DNA from: Antricoccus suffuscus
GTDB lineage: Bacteria > Actinomycetota > Actinomycetes > Mycobacteriales > Antricoccaceae
Assembly: GCF_003003235.1 (NCBI RefSeq)
Contig: NZ_PVUE01000011.1
Location: forward strand, 1-64,000
Length of the DNA: 64,000 bases
Direction of reading: 5' to 3'
Every line of letters starts with the position of its first letter. Positions within the stretch are counted from its first letter, which is position 1. Shown here piece after piece: positions 41,085 to 50,645 of the stretch. Under the pieces are notes generated by a model. The model had not been told where the DNA came from. It searched no databases and saw only the letters and a list, made by a program, of their open reading frames with translations. A program made the translations under genes and the position numbers.

Positions 41085-42313
41085 GCGCGCCAACCAACCC
41101 AAACCCGCCCGCCTCGCCCGGCAACCTGATCAAGATGGTTGCCAAACGCGAGATAACCACCAAGTTGCACGACAAGACGTACCTCATCTCTATCGGCGTT
41201 TTCATCGCCATCATTCTCGTGGTCGTCGGTTTCAATGTCCTCGCGAACAGCGGCAATGACGAATACAAAGTAGGCGTCGTCGGTTCGCAGTCAAAGGAGT
41301 TCACGGCGCAAGTCGCTGAGGGCGCGAAACAGCTCGGAGCCAAGGTCACGCTCTCAACTGTCAAGGACGAGGATGCGGCGAAACCGAAGCTCGAGAACGG
41401 CGATCTCGACGCGATCGTCTCCGGCGACACGCTGATCACGAAAGACAGCCTCAACGCGACCTTGGGCGCCGTACTCAAGGGCGCGTACGCCGCCGAGCAA
41501 CAACAGAAGCAGATCGCTGACTCCGGAATTGACCAGCAGAAGCTCGCGGAGGCGATGAAAGTCGTCCCCATGCACGAGAAGACCATTGATCCCAACGCCA
41601 AGACCAACATGGAACGAGGGATCGTCGCGATCGTGGCGGTCGGCATCGTCTACGGCATGCTGATGATGATCGGTCAGTTCGTGGCTCAGGGCGTGGTCGA
41701 AGAGAAGTCCAGCCGGGTCATCGAGCTGCTGATGGTGGTGGTCAAGCCGTGGCAGCTGCTCACCGGCAAGATCATCGGCCTGGGCATCCTCGGCCTCATG
41801 CAGTTGGTGATTGTCGTGGGACTTGGCCTCGGCGGCGCCATCGCCGCTGACCTGATCACGGTGCCTGGTTCGGCGATATCGACGATCTTGCAGGTGTTGG
41901 CCTGGTTCGTGCTCGGTTACACATTCTTCGCGAGCATGTTCGCACTGGCAGCGTCGCTCGTTTCGCGTCAAGAGGATCTCGGGTCGGCGATGATTCCCGG
42001 GACGTTCATTCCGATGTTGTCCTTCTTCGCGGCGTTCAAGGTGCTCGATGATCCGAGCGGGACGTTCGCGACAATCGTCAGCATGATCCCTGGCGTGTCG
42101 CCGACCACGATGCCGGTGCGGGCGGCGATGAGCGACGTACCGGTTTATCAGTACGCGATCGCCGTCGTACTTCAGGTCATCGCGATCGTGCTGCTCGTGC
42201 GACTCGCCGGGCGGGTGTACGCCGGCGCGATGCTCAAGACGAGCGGCAAGCTGAAGATCAAGGACGCGCTTGCGCAGAGCAAGGAAACGCTCGCCGCAAC
42301 CAACGCGCGCTGA
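41081..42313 (+). CDS. ABC-2 type permease (NatB-like)
   Basis: A 410-residue permease. Helix 1 is TYLISIGVFIAIILVVVGFNVL (about residues 30-50), followed by an extracytoplasmic domain of about 130 residues (VGVVGSQSKEFTAQVAEGAKQLGAKVTL...). Five to six further helices then carry the EEKSSRVIELLMVVVKPWQLLTGKIIGLG motif that marks the NatB/ABC2_membrane_3 family. It works with the preceding ATPase, whose stop overlaps its start. An intrinsic terminator lies 28 nt after the stop. Confidence 0.87.
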   Translation: MSAPTNPNPPASPGNLIKMVAKREITTKLHDKTYLISIGVFIAIILVVVGFNVLANSGNDEYKVGVVGSQSKEFTAQVAEGAKQLGAKVTLSTVKDEDAAKPKLENGDLDAIVSGDTLITKDSLNATLGAVLKGAYAAEQQQKQIADSGIDQQKLAEAMKVVPMHEKTIDPNAKTNMERGIVAIVAVGIVYGMLMMIGQFVAQGVVEEKSSRVIELLMVVVKPWQLLTGKIIGLGILGLMQLVIVVGLGLGGAIAADLITVPGSAISTILQVLAWFVLGYTFFASMFALAASLVSRQEDLGSAMIPGTFIPMLSFFAAFKVLDDPSGTFATIVSMIPGVSPTTMPVRAAMSDVPVYQYAIAVVLQVIAIVLLVRLAGRVYAGAMLKTSGKLKIKDALAQSKETLAATNAR

Positions 42314-42340
42314 CCACCGCGCAGCTCCGGGTCGATAACG

Positions 42341-42380
42341 ACGCTTCGGGTAGGTAGTTGCCTGCCCGAAGCGTTGTTTT
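42341..42380 (+). terminator. Rho-independent terminator after the NatAB-like genes
   Basis: The arms at 42341-42354 and 42361-42374 form a 14-bp stem with a single G-U pair and a 6-nt loop (TAGTTG). It is followed by TGTTTTGTTG, a T-rich tract. This is the clearest intrinsic terminator in the window. Confidence 0.88.
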
Positions 42381-42642
42381 GTTGCCCGAAGTGCGCCCGT
42401 CTGATGTCTGTGGCCTGCACCACGTAGAGTGCTTGGGGAACCGTATCCGCAGCTAATTACTCGTAGAAGTGCACTATCTAACTCGCAACACCGCAGTACG
42501 CAATATGAATCTCATGACTGACATAAGACAGCGATATGACCGCGATCTCGCGCCGCGACTTCGGTCAGCCGGGCCGTCGTACGACGAAAATGCCTGCCTG
42601 CCGCGGCGCGTGAGCGCGTTGTGAATTTTTGAGGAGCATGCA
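42381..42642. other. Non-coding spacer upstream of the acidic EF-hand-like gene
   Basis: About 260 nt, less GC-rich than average, with no convincing ORF. It should hold the promoter of the gene at 42643. The sequence around 42510-42540 has TGACTG and TATGAC-like boxes, but the match is weak. GAGGAG at 42631-42636 is the ribosome-binding site. Confidence 0.35.
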
Positions 42643-43713
42643 ATGAGCGACGATATGTCCGCTGATTTTGGGCTCGACGTGACCGCGGACGAGGCACCGG
42701 ACTCCGCCTCAGCGACCCAGATCAACGACGAAATATTCAACGGCAACAACGGCGCGAGCGCCGAACAAGTGACGGACGAGATCTTTGGAGATCAGAGCGG
42801 GTCGGGCGGTGGGTCGGACTCCGAGCCGACCTTTGCCGACAACAGTACGTCGAGCAGCGAGCCAGATGCCAGCACGATCTTCGCCGACAGCGAGCCTGCC
42901 GAGTCCGCGCCAGCGGGCATCAACGCCAACTTCTCCGGCACGGAGTTCTACGCCGGTGAGGCTACCTTCGATTCCAACGGTGACGGGGTCGCCGACACGG
43001 CTGTACAGGATCACGGAAACCAGGTCGAGTACTACGTCGACAACAACGGTGACGGGCAGGCCGACGAGCTGACTATCACCGACGCCAACGGCCAGTTGAT
43101 CAGCCACACCCAGCTGGTCGACGGCACCTCTGCCACCTGGCAGGAGACCGCCGCGCCGGACGTCGCCTCGGGTGACGTGTCCGTGTCGGACAACGTCGGG
43201 CAGTCGGGGTACGTCGACCCATCGTCGCCGGCGCCGGCTCCCGCGTCGGCGTACGCCTCCAGCGACTTGGCGCAGGCCGGTGCGGACTCCGCGTCGGCTG
43301 ACTCCGGATCTACCGAAAGCGGGACTACCGGGACCTCCGACTCCGCCGACGCGATTCCGCCGGTTGACTCAAGCGGGCCCGGTGCGGACTCCGCCGCAGA
43401 CGGCCAGGAGCCGGCCGATACTCCGCAGTCGGGCCCGGGCAGTGACTACGTCGCCGGTGGCGACCTGAGCCTCACCATCGACGGTCAGACATACGACGTC
43501 GGCGCGCCGACGCTCGACTTCTCCGGAGACGGAGTGGCCGACACGGTCGCGGTCGAACAAGACGGCAACGTCGAGTACTACGTCGACTCGGATCAGGACG
43601 GCGTCGCCGACCAGATCATCGTGCTCGACGAAGCTAACGGCGCGCTGATCAACCACGAGGTCTACGACCCATCGACCGGCACCTGGGACAACGTCACCGA
43701 CGAGTCCAAGTAG
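42643..43713 (+). CDS. Acidic repeat protein with EF-hand-like D-x-N/D-x-D-G loops
   Basis: A 356-residue, strongly acidic protein. Two similar modules of about 60 residues (96-155 and 278-343) each hold two D-x-x-x-D-G-x-x-D loops: DSNGDGVAD at 110, DNNGDGQAD at 133, DFSGDGVAD at 292 and DSDQDGVAD at 315. Each module shares VEYYVD. Such loops commonly bind Ca2+. The modules are joined by a long Ser/Ala/Asp-rich linker. The N-terminus has a small tandem motif, QINDEIFNG then QVTDEIFGD (27-49). No signal peptide or anchor is seen. It resembles actinobacterial DUF6802-type proteins, with low certainty. GAGGAG precedes the ATG. The function is unknown. Confidence 0.8.
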   Translation: MSDDMSADFGLDVTADEAPDSASATQINDEIFNGNNGASAEQVTDEIFGDQSGSGGGSDSEPTFADNSTSSSEPDASTIFADSEPAESAPAGINANFSGTEFYAGEATFDSNGDGVADTAVQDHGNQVEYYVDNNGDGQADELTITDANGQLISHTQLVDGTSATWQETAAPDVASGDVSVSDNVGQSGYVDPSSPAPAPASAYASSDLAQAGADSASADSGSTESGTTGTSDSADAIPPVDSSGPGADSAADGQEPADTPQSGPGSDYVAGGDLSLTIDGQTYDVGAPTLDFSGDGVADTVAVEQDGNVEYYVDSDQDGVADQIIVLDEANGALINHEVYDPSTGTWDNVTDESK

Positions 43714-43722
43714 ACCAACGCA

Positions 43723-43734
43723 GTCCACGTGGAC
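43723..43734. repeat. Short palindrome between convergent genes
   Basis: GTCCACGTGGAC is a perfect 12-bp palindrome, flanked by two copies of GACCAACGCA (43713-43722 and 43732-43741). It lies between the stop of the acidic protein and the stop of the helicase and might aid termination. Confidence 0.4.
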
Positions 43735-43769
43735 CAACGCAAACCCGACTGACAGCGGCGTACCGGTGG

Positions 43770-45491
43770 TTAATCGCCGTTCGTGAGGGCATCTTCCGGC
43801 AGCCAGTCGGCGCCGAGCAGGGCGGCGATCTTGTGCAACGCGGACGTCTCCCCGCCCACAGCGTTGGTGGTGGCGCGGAGCCGGTCCAGTTGTATGTGCG
43901 CGATCTGTTCTTCGATCGTGTCCTCGGCGTACGCCAACCACCATTCGCTGACCTGACCGTCTCGGTGAGTGCGGCCGAGTCGTTGCCGGGTGGCGATGCC
44001 TGAGTACGACGGCTGGTGCAGCACCCCAACTCGCGGCGTACGGGAGGCGTGTGTCCCGCCCGGCAGCATCTCGCCGGCGTGCAGGCTGATCGAGGACGCG
44101 ACGGTGAACACGCACACTTTTGTGCGACCGGTTTGGAAGGCGATACGTTCTGCCTCGGTGTCGAATGTGCCGCTGCCGTAGATGCTGCTGTAGGGGATCT
44201 TCATGCCGGCTAGCTCGTCGCAGAGCGGGCCGGCGGCCGTGCTCACGAATTCGACGCTCAGGGCGACCTGCCGGTCGGCGTCGACTTGGGCCGAGGCCCA
44301 TTCGGCGGTTGCCCGAATGCGGAGCATCCCGGCCTTCTGTCGAAACCGCATGATCGCGGCGCGGCCCTTGGCGACATTGTTCCCGCGCCGTGCGAGACCC
44401 ATGTCGCGTTGGAAGTCGCCCCACTCCGCGCTGTACGCGGCGCGCTGCTCTGCCGTGAGGGTGGTGGGCATGCCGTCGATGGGCGCCTGACCTTGGGGTG
44501 ATGGCCGGTGCAGCATCAGTGGTGGTGTGGCATCGGTGAGCCAGCGCCGGACCTGGTCGCTTGCTTCTTGTTGAAGACGCCCGGATGCGGTGGCGTTCTC
44601 GTCCCATTGCCACCGGTCGTAGCGTTTCGCCAAGGGGAGCCCGGCGTCGACGAGACGTTGCCCCAGGTCGTTCCATGCGCTGGTGGGCTGGTTATGTAAC
44701 TGGGCGAACGCGGGCGCAAGGTAGGTCAGCTCCGCAGGGTTGTGTCCGGGTGTGGCGGTCGCATTGATTAGGAACGGTGCCTTGGCATGATCGGCACTGT
44801 AACGGGCGATTCGTCGCATAGCGGTGACACGTTTGGTGTCCTGGTGTCTGTACAGCTGCGATTCGTCGTAGATCTGCGCGTCGAAGGAGTACCGCGGCTG
44901 GCCGTTGCGGGCCAGGAGCTTGCGCAGCTGGTCGGGGGAGCAGATCAGCCACCGGCAGCCGCCGTCACCGACGCTGGCGATGCTGGCACGCCAGTGCGGT
45001 GCGGTGATGACAAACGGCCGGTCGACGGTGACAAGGATCTTCGGTATCGCAGAGGGCGTGGCTCGTTCTTGCGCGATGGTCTGGGCGGCCAGAATCATCG
45101 TGATCGTTTTACCGGTCCCCGGGTCGTCCGCGAGTAAGAACTGCCGGGCTCCCGCGCGGTGCGCAGTGACGATTGCCGCAGCGCCGTCGATTTGTTCCTG
45201 CCTGGGTGTCTTTGCTGCGACGTCGCGCATCGGCTCCCCGGGGACGGCATTCAGGTCGTCTTCTATCCACCTCTGGTAGGAGTACGGCTGCGACGCGAAC
45301 GGCCGCAACGGATCCGGTAGCGCGGCGCCGACGTAGGCGTGCGTTTTCCACGCCGGTACCCACTGCGCGCCAGGCGCGGTGGTTCGGTACGGGATATCGA
45401 GGATGAAGACTCGATCACCCGCATGCTGCACCGTCGGCGGCGGGACCGCGGCCTTAGAGCGTCGTTTCGGGGTAGTGCGCTTGCTCGGCAT
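43770..45491 (-). CDS. Phage-type SNF2/DEAD-like helicase
   Basis: A 573-residue superfamily 2 helicase. Motif I is DDPGTGKTITM (about residues 138-148), motif II is degenerate (IYDESQLYRH instead of DEAH), motif III is INATATPGHNP, and the second lobe ends with QRLGRTHRDGQVSEWW. The compact size, DESQ box and lack of accessory domains are typical of helicases in actinobacteriophages rather than chromatin-type Swi2/Snf2 proteins. The gene stands alone, with no integrase, terminase or restriction genes around it. It could be a phage remnant, part of a defence function or a co-opted gene. It is convergent with the acidic EF-hand-like gene. Confidence 0.75.
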   Translation of the reverse strand: MPSKRTTPKRRSKAAVPPPTVQHAGDRVFILDIPYRTTAPGAQWVPAWKTHAYVGAALPDPLRPFASQPYSYQRWIEDDLNAVPGEPMRDVAAKTPRQEQIDGAAAIVTAHRAGARQFLLADDPGTGKTITMILAAQTIAQERATPSAIPKILVTVDRPFVITAPHWRASIASVGDGGCRWLICSPDQLRKLLARNGQPRYSFDAQIYDESQLYRHQDTKRVTAMRRIARYSADHAKAPFLINATATPGHNPAELTYLAPAFAQLHNQPTSAWNDLGQRLVDAGLPLAKRYDRWQWDENATASGRLQQEASDQVRRWLTDATPPLMLHRPSPQGQAPIDGMPTTLTAEQRAAYSAEWGDFQRDMGLARRGNNVAKGRAAIMRFRQKAGMLRIRATAEWASAQVDADRQVALSVEFVSTAAGPLCDELAGMKIPYSSIYGSGTFDTEAERIAFQTGRTKVCVFTVASSISLHAGEMLPGGTHASRTPRVGVLHQPSYSGIATRQRLGRTHRDGQVSEWWLAYAEDTIEEQIAHIQLDRLRATTNAVGGETSALHKIAALLGADWLPEDALTNGD

Positions 45492-45506
45492 GCGGTCCTT
45501 CGGTCG

Positions 45507-46949
<1,443 letters not shown>

Positions 46950-46974
46950 GTCGCCACCCTAAACCCGTTGCGGG

Positions 46975-48177
46975 TCATACGCCTTGATCCACTCTCGAGC
47001 GCACGATGTCGATCGCGGACGGCGTCACTGAGTATGCCGCCACCACCTTGGCGGCGAGTGCGCGCACGGATGCCGGCCCTCGAAGGACAGTAATGGCCGC
47101 GATCGCCAGCGGGAGCGCGCTTTTCGGATCTTTTCGCAGCGGGGTAAGGACTTCCTTGTCGGGATAGCCGCGTCCGGTTAGTGCCTTGAGCAGAGTCGCG
47201 ACGGACGCATGTCGACGGCCAGTGCGTTCGGCTGCGCCGAGCATGAGAGCCAATGCGCTTTGCGTCCGGACGCCAGCCCGCCCGATGGCTACTGTAGAAG
47301 CCATCGGCGCTCCGCTACCGAGAGCGATCGTGAGCATCGGCAGGTCGACGCCACTGGCAGCGGCGTTCCCCGGTTCGACCGTTCGTGGGTTGCACTCGAT
47401 GTACTGGGGCCGGCCATCGACGTGGAAGTAGTCGAATGTCATGCCACCGTGCCATCGGAGATGCGCACCGACTCGGGCAACATGCGCGCGGACCTCCGGA
47501 TGATCGACGCTCAGCCGTGCGGCGGCGCTACCGCCGGCGCCATCGCCCGTCTTCTCGCTAGTGTGCACGGCCACTAGCCGACCGCGATCGAAGAGCGCGC
47601 CCACTTGCGCGTAGTTTCCGGGAGCGGGCAGTTGGGCGAGGACCGGTCTCGCCAGCTCGGCAAGCGCCGCTGTGGCGGTGTTGTTGTCGTGGACCAGTCG
47701 GACGCCGCGCCCTGCCGTCGAGAAGTCGGACTTGAGCCAGCAAGGAAAACCAAGGCCGGCGACATCAGCCACGCCGGCGACTTCGGTCCAGCCCGGTTGA
47801 GGGAGATCAAGCTCGTCGAGTAGACGGCAGAAGGCGAGTTTTCCTTGTACCCGGTCGAATGCCATTGCCGGTGCAACTGCGAGCGGAATACCTGTCGGCA
47901 ACAGTTTCCGGCCAACTGCAAACAACCACGCCTGCTCGTGCGTCGGCAGCAACGCATCGTAGCCGCCGGTCTCGGTTAGTCGGCCCGCTGCAGCCAGGTA
48001 GCCGAGCGGATCGGCGGACGGCGATGGTACCCGGTGCACTGTTCCGGTCCAACGGCTGAACTCGCACAGTGGATGAGAAATCGAGGAAAGTACGTCGGCC
48101 TTGACTCCGGCGCGACCGAGCACCGTGAGATGTTCGCGCGCGGTCAGGCTCGATCCCTCCGATAATAGAACCTTCAT
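46975..48177 (-). CDS. ATP-grasp domain protein of unknown substrate
   Basis: A 400-residue protein from ATG 48177. An N-terminal Rossmann-like part (VLLSEGSSLTAREHLTVLGRAGVKADVL) leads into an ATP-grasp fold. FPCWLKSDFSTAGRGVRLVHD is the glycine-rich ATP loop, and YIECNPRTVEPGNAAASGVDLPML holds the Mg2+-binding E-x-N-P-R. This is the architecture of carboxylate-amine ligases such as PurK-, BtrJ- or D-Ala-D-Ala-like enzymes. It is divergent from a TetR regulator around a 15-bp palindrome, so its expression is likely induced by a ligand of that regulator. No partner biosynthetic genes are evident. Confidence 0.78.
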   Translation of the reverse strand: MKVLLSEGSSLTAREHLTVLGRAGVKADVLSSISHPLCEFSRWTGTVHRVPSPSADPLGYLAAAGRLTETGGYDALLPTHEQAWLFAVGRKLLPTGIPLAVAPAMAFDRVQGKLAFCRLLDELDLPQPGWTEVAGVADVAGLGFPCWLKSDFSTAGRGVRLVHDNNTATAALAELARPVLAQLPAPGNYAQVGALFDRGRLVAVHTSEKTGDGAGGSAAARLSVDHPEVRAHVARVGAHLRWHGGMTFDYFHVDGRPQYIECNPRTVEPGNAAASGVDLPMLTIALGSGAPMASTVAIGRAGVRTQSALALMLGAAERTGRRHASVATLLKALTGRGYPDKEVLTPLRKDPKSALPLAIAAITVLRGPASVRALAAKVVAAYSVTPSAIDIVRSRVDQGV

Positions 48178-48203
48178 AACGACCCCGTTAGTATCCGATG
48201 TAT

Positions 48204-48218
48204 ATATACGACGTATAT
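48204..48218. promoter_or_regulatory. Palindromic operator between the ATP-grasp and TetR genes
   Basis: ATATACGACGTATAT (48204-48218) is a perfect 15-bp palindrome centred on A48211, in an AT-rich divergent promoter region. The size is right for a TetR-family dimer, and it lies where it could block both genes. Confidence 0.65.
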
Positions 48219-48241
48219 TAACGCTGATTCGAGGAGAAGCA

Positions 48242-48799
48242 ATGGCGCGCCAACCGCAGACCGACCGCGACACCATTCTCGTGGCCGCCTTGTCGATCGC
48301 CGACGAGCGCGGTCTCGACGCGCTGACCATGCGTGCGGTTGCCGAGCGAGTCGGGGTGACACCCATGGCGCTCTATCGACACGTCGGCGGAAAATCGCAA
48401 CTGCTCGACGGGTTGGTCGAGCGGATGCTGCTCGAAGTCGTCGTGCCCGGAACCGCGCTGCCGTGGCGCGAACAGCTCACGAAGATGACCGGCTCACTGC
48501 GGGCAGTAGCCTCGCGGCACCCGGAGGTCTTCCCGCTCTTGATGCAGCGGCCCGCGGCGACCGAGGGTGCAAAACGGGTCCGCGATGCGGTCTATGCGAC
48601 GTTGCGTGCAGCGGGCGTCGCGGCCGACGAAGTCCCTCGCGTTGAACGGATCCTGTCGACGTTCGTCATCGGCTTCGCGGCGTCGGAGGCCGGCGGCAGG
48701 TTCACTGTCGGGCGGCGCGCGCTCGACGAGGACCTCGCCTGGTTCGGGGATCATTTCCTGACTGCGATCGACGGTGGCGACGATAACCGGGAGGATTAA
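48242..48799 (+). CDS. TetR-family transcriptional regulator
   Basis: A 185-residue protein from ATG 48242 (GAGGAGA ahead). The N-terminal helix-turn-helix is residues 8-55: TDRDTILVAALSIADERGLDALTMRAVAERVGVTPMALYRHVGGKSQLLDGLVERM. The rest is an all-helical ligand and dimerisation domain of the TetR_C type (PWREQLTKMTGSLRAVASRHPEVFPLLMQRP). It is divergent from the ATP-grasp gene and should bind the palindrome between them. Its stop overlaps the stop of the convergent ABC-F gene by 4 nt. Confidence 0.88.
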   Translation: MARQPQTDRDTILVAALSIADERGLDALTMRAVAERVGVTPMALYRHVGGKSQLLDGLVERMLLEVVVPGTALPWREQLTKMTGSLRAVASRHPEVFPLLMQRPAATEGAKRVRDAVYATLRAAGVAADEVPRVERILSTFVIGFAASEAGGRFTVGRRALDEDLAWFGDHFLTAIDGGDDNRED

Positions 48800-50388
48800 G
48801 GTCCGTGGTTGGAAGTCACCGGTGCATCGATCTCGGCCAGACCTTCGTCGCGGTCCAGCCACAGCCACCGGTCGATCTCGAGCCCACGCAAGAACGACAC
48901 GTCGTGACTCACGACCAAAAGAGCGCCCTGGTAAGAGTTGAGCGCCCCGGTCAGCTGGCGCGCGCTCGCCATGTCCAGGTTGTTGGTTGGCTCGTCAAGC
49001 AACAACAGCTGGACCGCGGGCTCGGCCAACAGGAGCGCGGCGAGCACGGCGCGGAATCGTTCCCCGCCCGACAGTGTCGAAGCGGGGAGCTCGACCTGCC
49101 GGCCGCGCAACAGAAACTGCGCGAGTCTGTTGCGGGTCTGCGCGGGAGGTGTTGTCGGGGCCAGCCGCGAGACGTTGTCCAGCACGCTCACAGACTCGTC
49201 GAGGACGTCGAGGCGTTGAGGCAATAGTCGGGTCGTTGACGGAGAGAGGGACTCGCGGAGGACCCGGTTGAGCAGTGTCGTCTTGCCCGAACCGTTACGC
49301 CCGAGCAGCGCGATCCGCTCTGGGCCCCGGATGTTGACATCAGGGGACCGCAGGTCGAGCATCGTGCGGCCGGCCGGTACGGCGGTCTCCGGCAGGTCGA
49401 CTCGGATCTCGTCGTCGTCCCGCAACCGTGATTGCGCCTCGCTCAACGCTCCACGTGAGTCCGCCAACCGCTCCATGTGCAGGTTGCGGTGCTTGCCGGA
49501 GGACACCTGCGCCGCGCGTTTGCGTGCGTTCATGATGATTTTCGGCTCCCGCTTCTGCGCCATCATCTTCTTGCCGTAACGAAGCCGCCGGTCTAACTTG
49601 ATCCGCGCGTCGGCGAGCTCACGTTTTTGCCGTCGTACGTCGGACTCGGCGGTGCGAACCTCCCGTTCGATGGCCTCGTCCTCCTCGGCTCGGATCCGTT
49701 CATAGTCGTCGAGATTGCCGCCATACATGCGAAGCGCGCCGTCGGTAAGGTCGGCGATCTGGTCCACCCTGCGGAGCAGCTCGCGGTCGTGACTGACGAT
49801 CAGGAGCGTGCCCGTCCAGTCGTCGACGACCGAGTAGAGCCGTCGACGCGCCTCGATATCGAGATTGTTGGTCGGCTCGTCTAACAGCAGCACATCGGGC
49901 CTCCGCAGCAGTTTCGCGACTAGACCGATCAGGACGACTTCTCCACCGGAGAGCGTGGCGAGGTCGCGGTCGAGTGAGATGCCGGCGAGTCCGAGGCGGG
50001 AAAGTTCGGCGAGCACGCGTTCTTCGATGTCCCAGTCGTCGCCGATCGTCTCGAAATCCGATGCGGTTGCCGTGCCGGCCTCGATTGCCGCTAAGGCTTC
50101 GCGCTGTTGCTGGACGTCGAGCAAGTCGCCGACCGACTGGCCGTGGGTGATCGTGAGATCCTGCGGCAGATAGGCGATCTCGCCGCTGGCACGTACGTCA
50201 CCCGCAGTGGGTGTGAGCCGGCCGGCGATGAGTCGCAGCAGGGTGGACTTGCCGGCGCCATTGACGCCGATCAGGCCGATCTTCGCTGTGTCGAACTGTG
50301 CTTCGAGCGCGCGCAGCGCGGTCGTGCCGTCGGGCCATTCGAAGGTCAGGGAGTCACAGATGATGGAGGGGGTTTGGGGTGCGGACAT
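48796..50388 (-). CDS. ABC-F family ATPase (possible ribosome-protection resistance factor)
   Basis: A 530-residue protein with two ATPase domains and no membrane part. Walker A motifs are GVNGAGKST (about 40-48) and GRNGSGKTT (about 365-373), both signatures are LSGGE, and both Walker B motifs end LLLDEPTNNLD. The charged linker between them (YERIRAEEDEAIEREVRTAESDVRRQKRELADARIKLDRRLRYGKKM...) is the P-site-tRNA interaction motif region. ABC-F proteins bind the ribosomal E site; some remove antibiotics, others tune translation. The long structured leader and the adjacent drug-type transporter favour an antibiotic-resistance role, which is inference. Confidence 0.85.
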   Translation of the reverse strand: MSAPQTPSIICDSLTFEWPDGTTALRALEAQFDTAKIGLIGVNGAGKSTLLRLIAGRLTPTAGDVRASGEIAYLPQDLTITHGQSVGDLLDVQQQREALAAIEAGTATASDFETIGDDWDIEERVLAELSRLGLAGISLDRDLATLSGGEVVLIGLVAKLLRRPDVLLLDEPTNNLDIEARRRLYSVVDDWTGTLLIVSHDRELLRRVDQIADLTDGALRMYGGNLDDYERIRAEEDEAIEREVRTAESDVRRQKRELADARIKLDRRLRYGKKMMAQKREPKIIMNARKRAAQVSSGKHRNLHMERLADSRGALSEAQSRLRDDDEIRVDLPETAVPAGRTMLDLRSPDVNIRGPERIALLGRNGSGKTTLLNRVLRESLSPSTTRLLPQRLDVLDESVSVLDNVSRLAPTTPPAQTRNRLAQFLLRGRQVELPASTLSGGERFRAVLAALLLAEPAVQLLLLDEPTNNLDMASARQLTGALNSYQGALLVVSHDVSFLRGLEIDRWLWLDRDEGLAEIDAPVTSNHGP

Positions 50389-50398
50389 AGGCAGTTCC

Positions 50399-50541
50399 CG
50401 TCATGGAAGCGAGTGGTGAGCCATGACGACGACCGCGAGGGCGCCAACAGATCTGGAGCATTGAGCGAAGTTTTCTGAGATCGGGCTGCCCGGCCGAGCG
50501 ACGCGTTAGTCGCGGCCATCTGCGGTGTCGACGATCTCAGA
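50399..50541 (-). promoter_or_regulatory. Structured leader of the ABC-F gene
   Basis: Two nested or serial hairpins precede the ABC-F start at 50388. Near the start, CGTCATGG (50399-50406) pairs with CCATGACG (50421-50428), an 8-bp stem 10 nt from the ATG and next to the GGGA ribosome-binding site. Further upstream, TCTGAGATCG (50474-50483) pairs with CGATCTCAGA (50532-50541). Inside that lies a smaller stem made of GCGAC and GTCGC flanked by GGCC. Leaders of ABC-F resistance genes are often attenuators. No U-run was found, so translational control would be more likely than termination. Confidence 0.45.
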
Positions 50542-50645
50542 GAATCAACGGATCTCCAGGTGTTTGGGGAAAGGTACGCTGAATACTGTCGCACAGCGTC
50601 GGCGCACCCGCAAGTGATTTCGAACGGCGGGTTTCCGGGGCGGGG

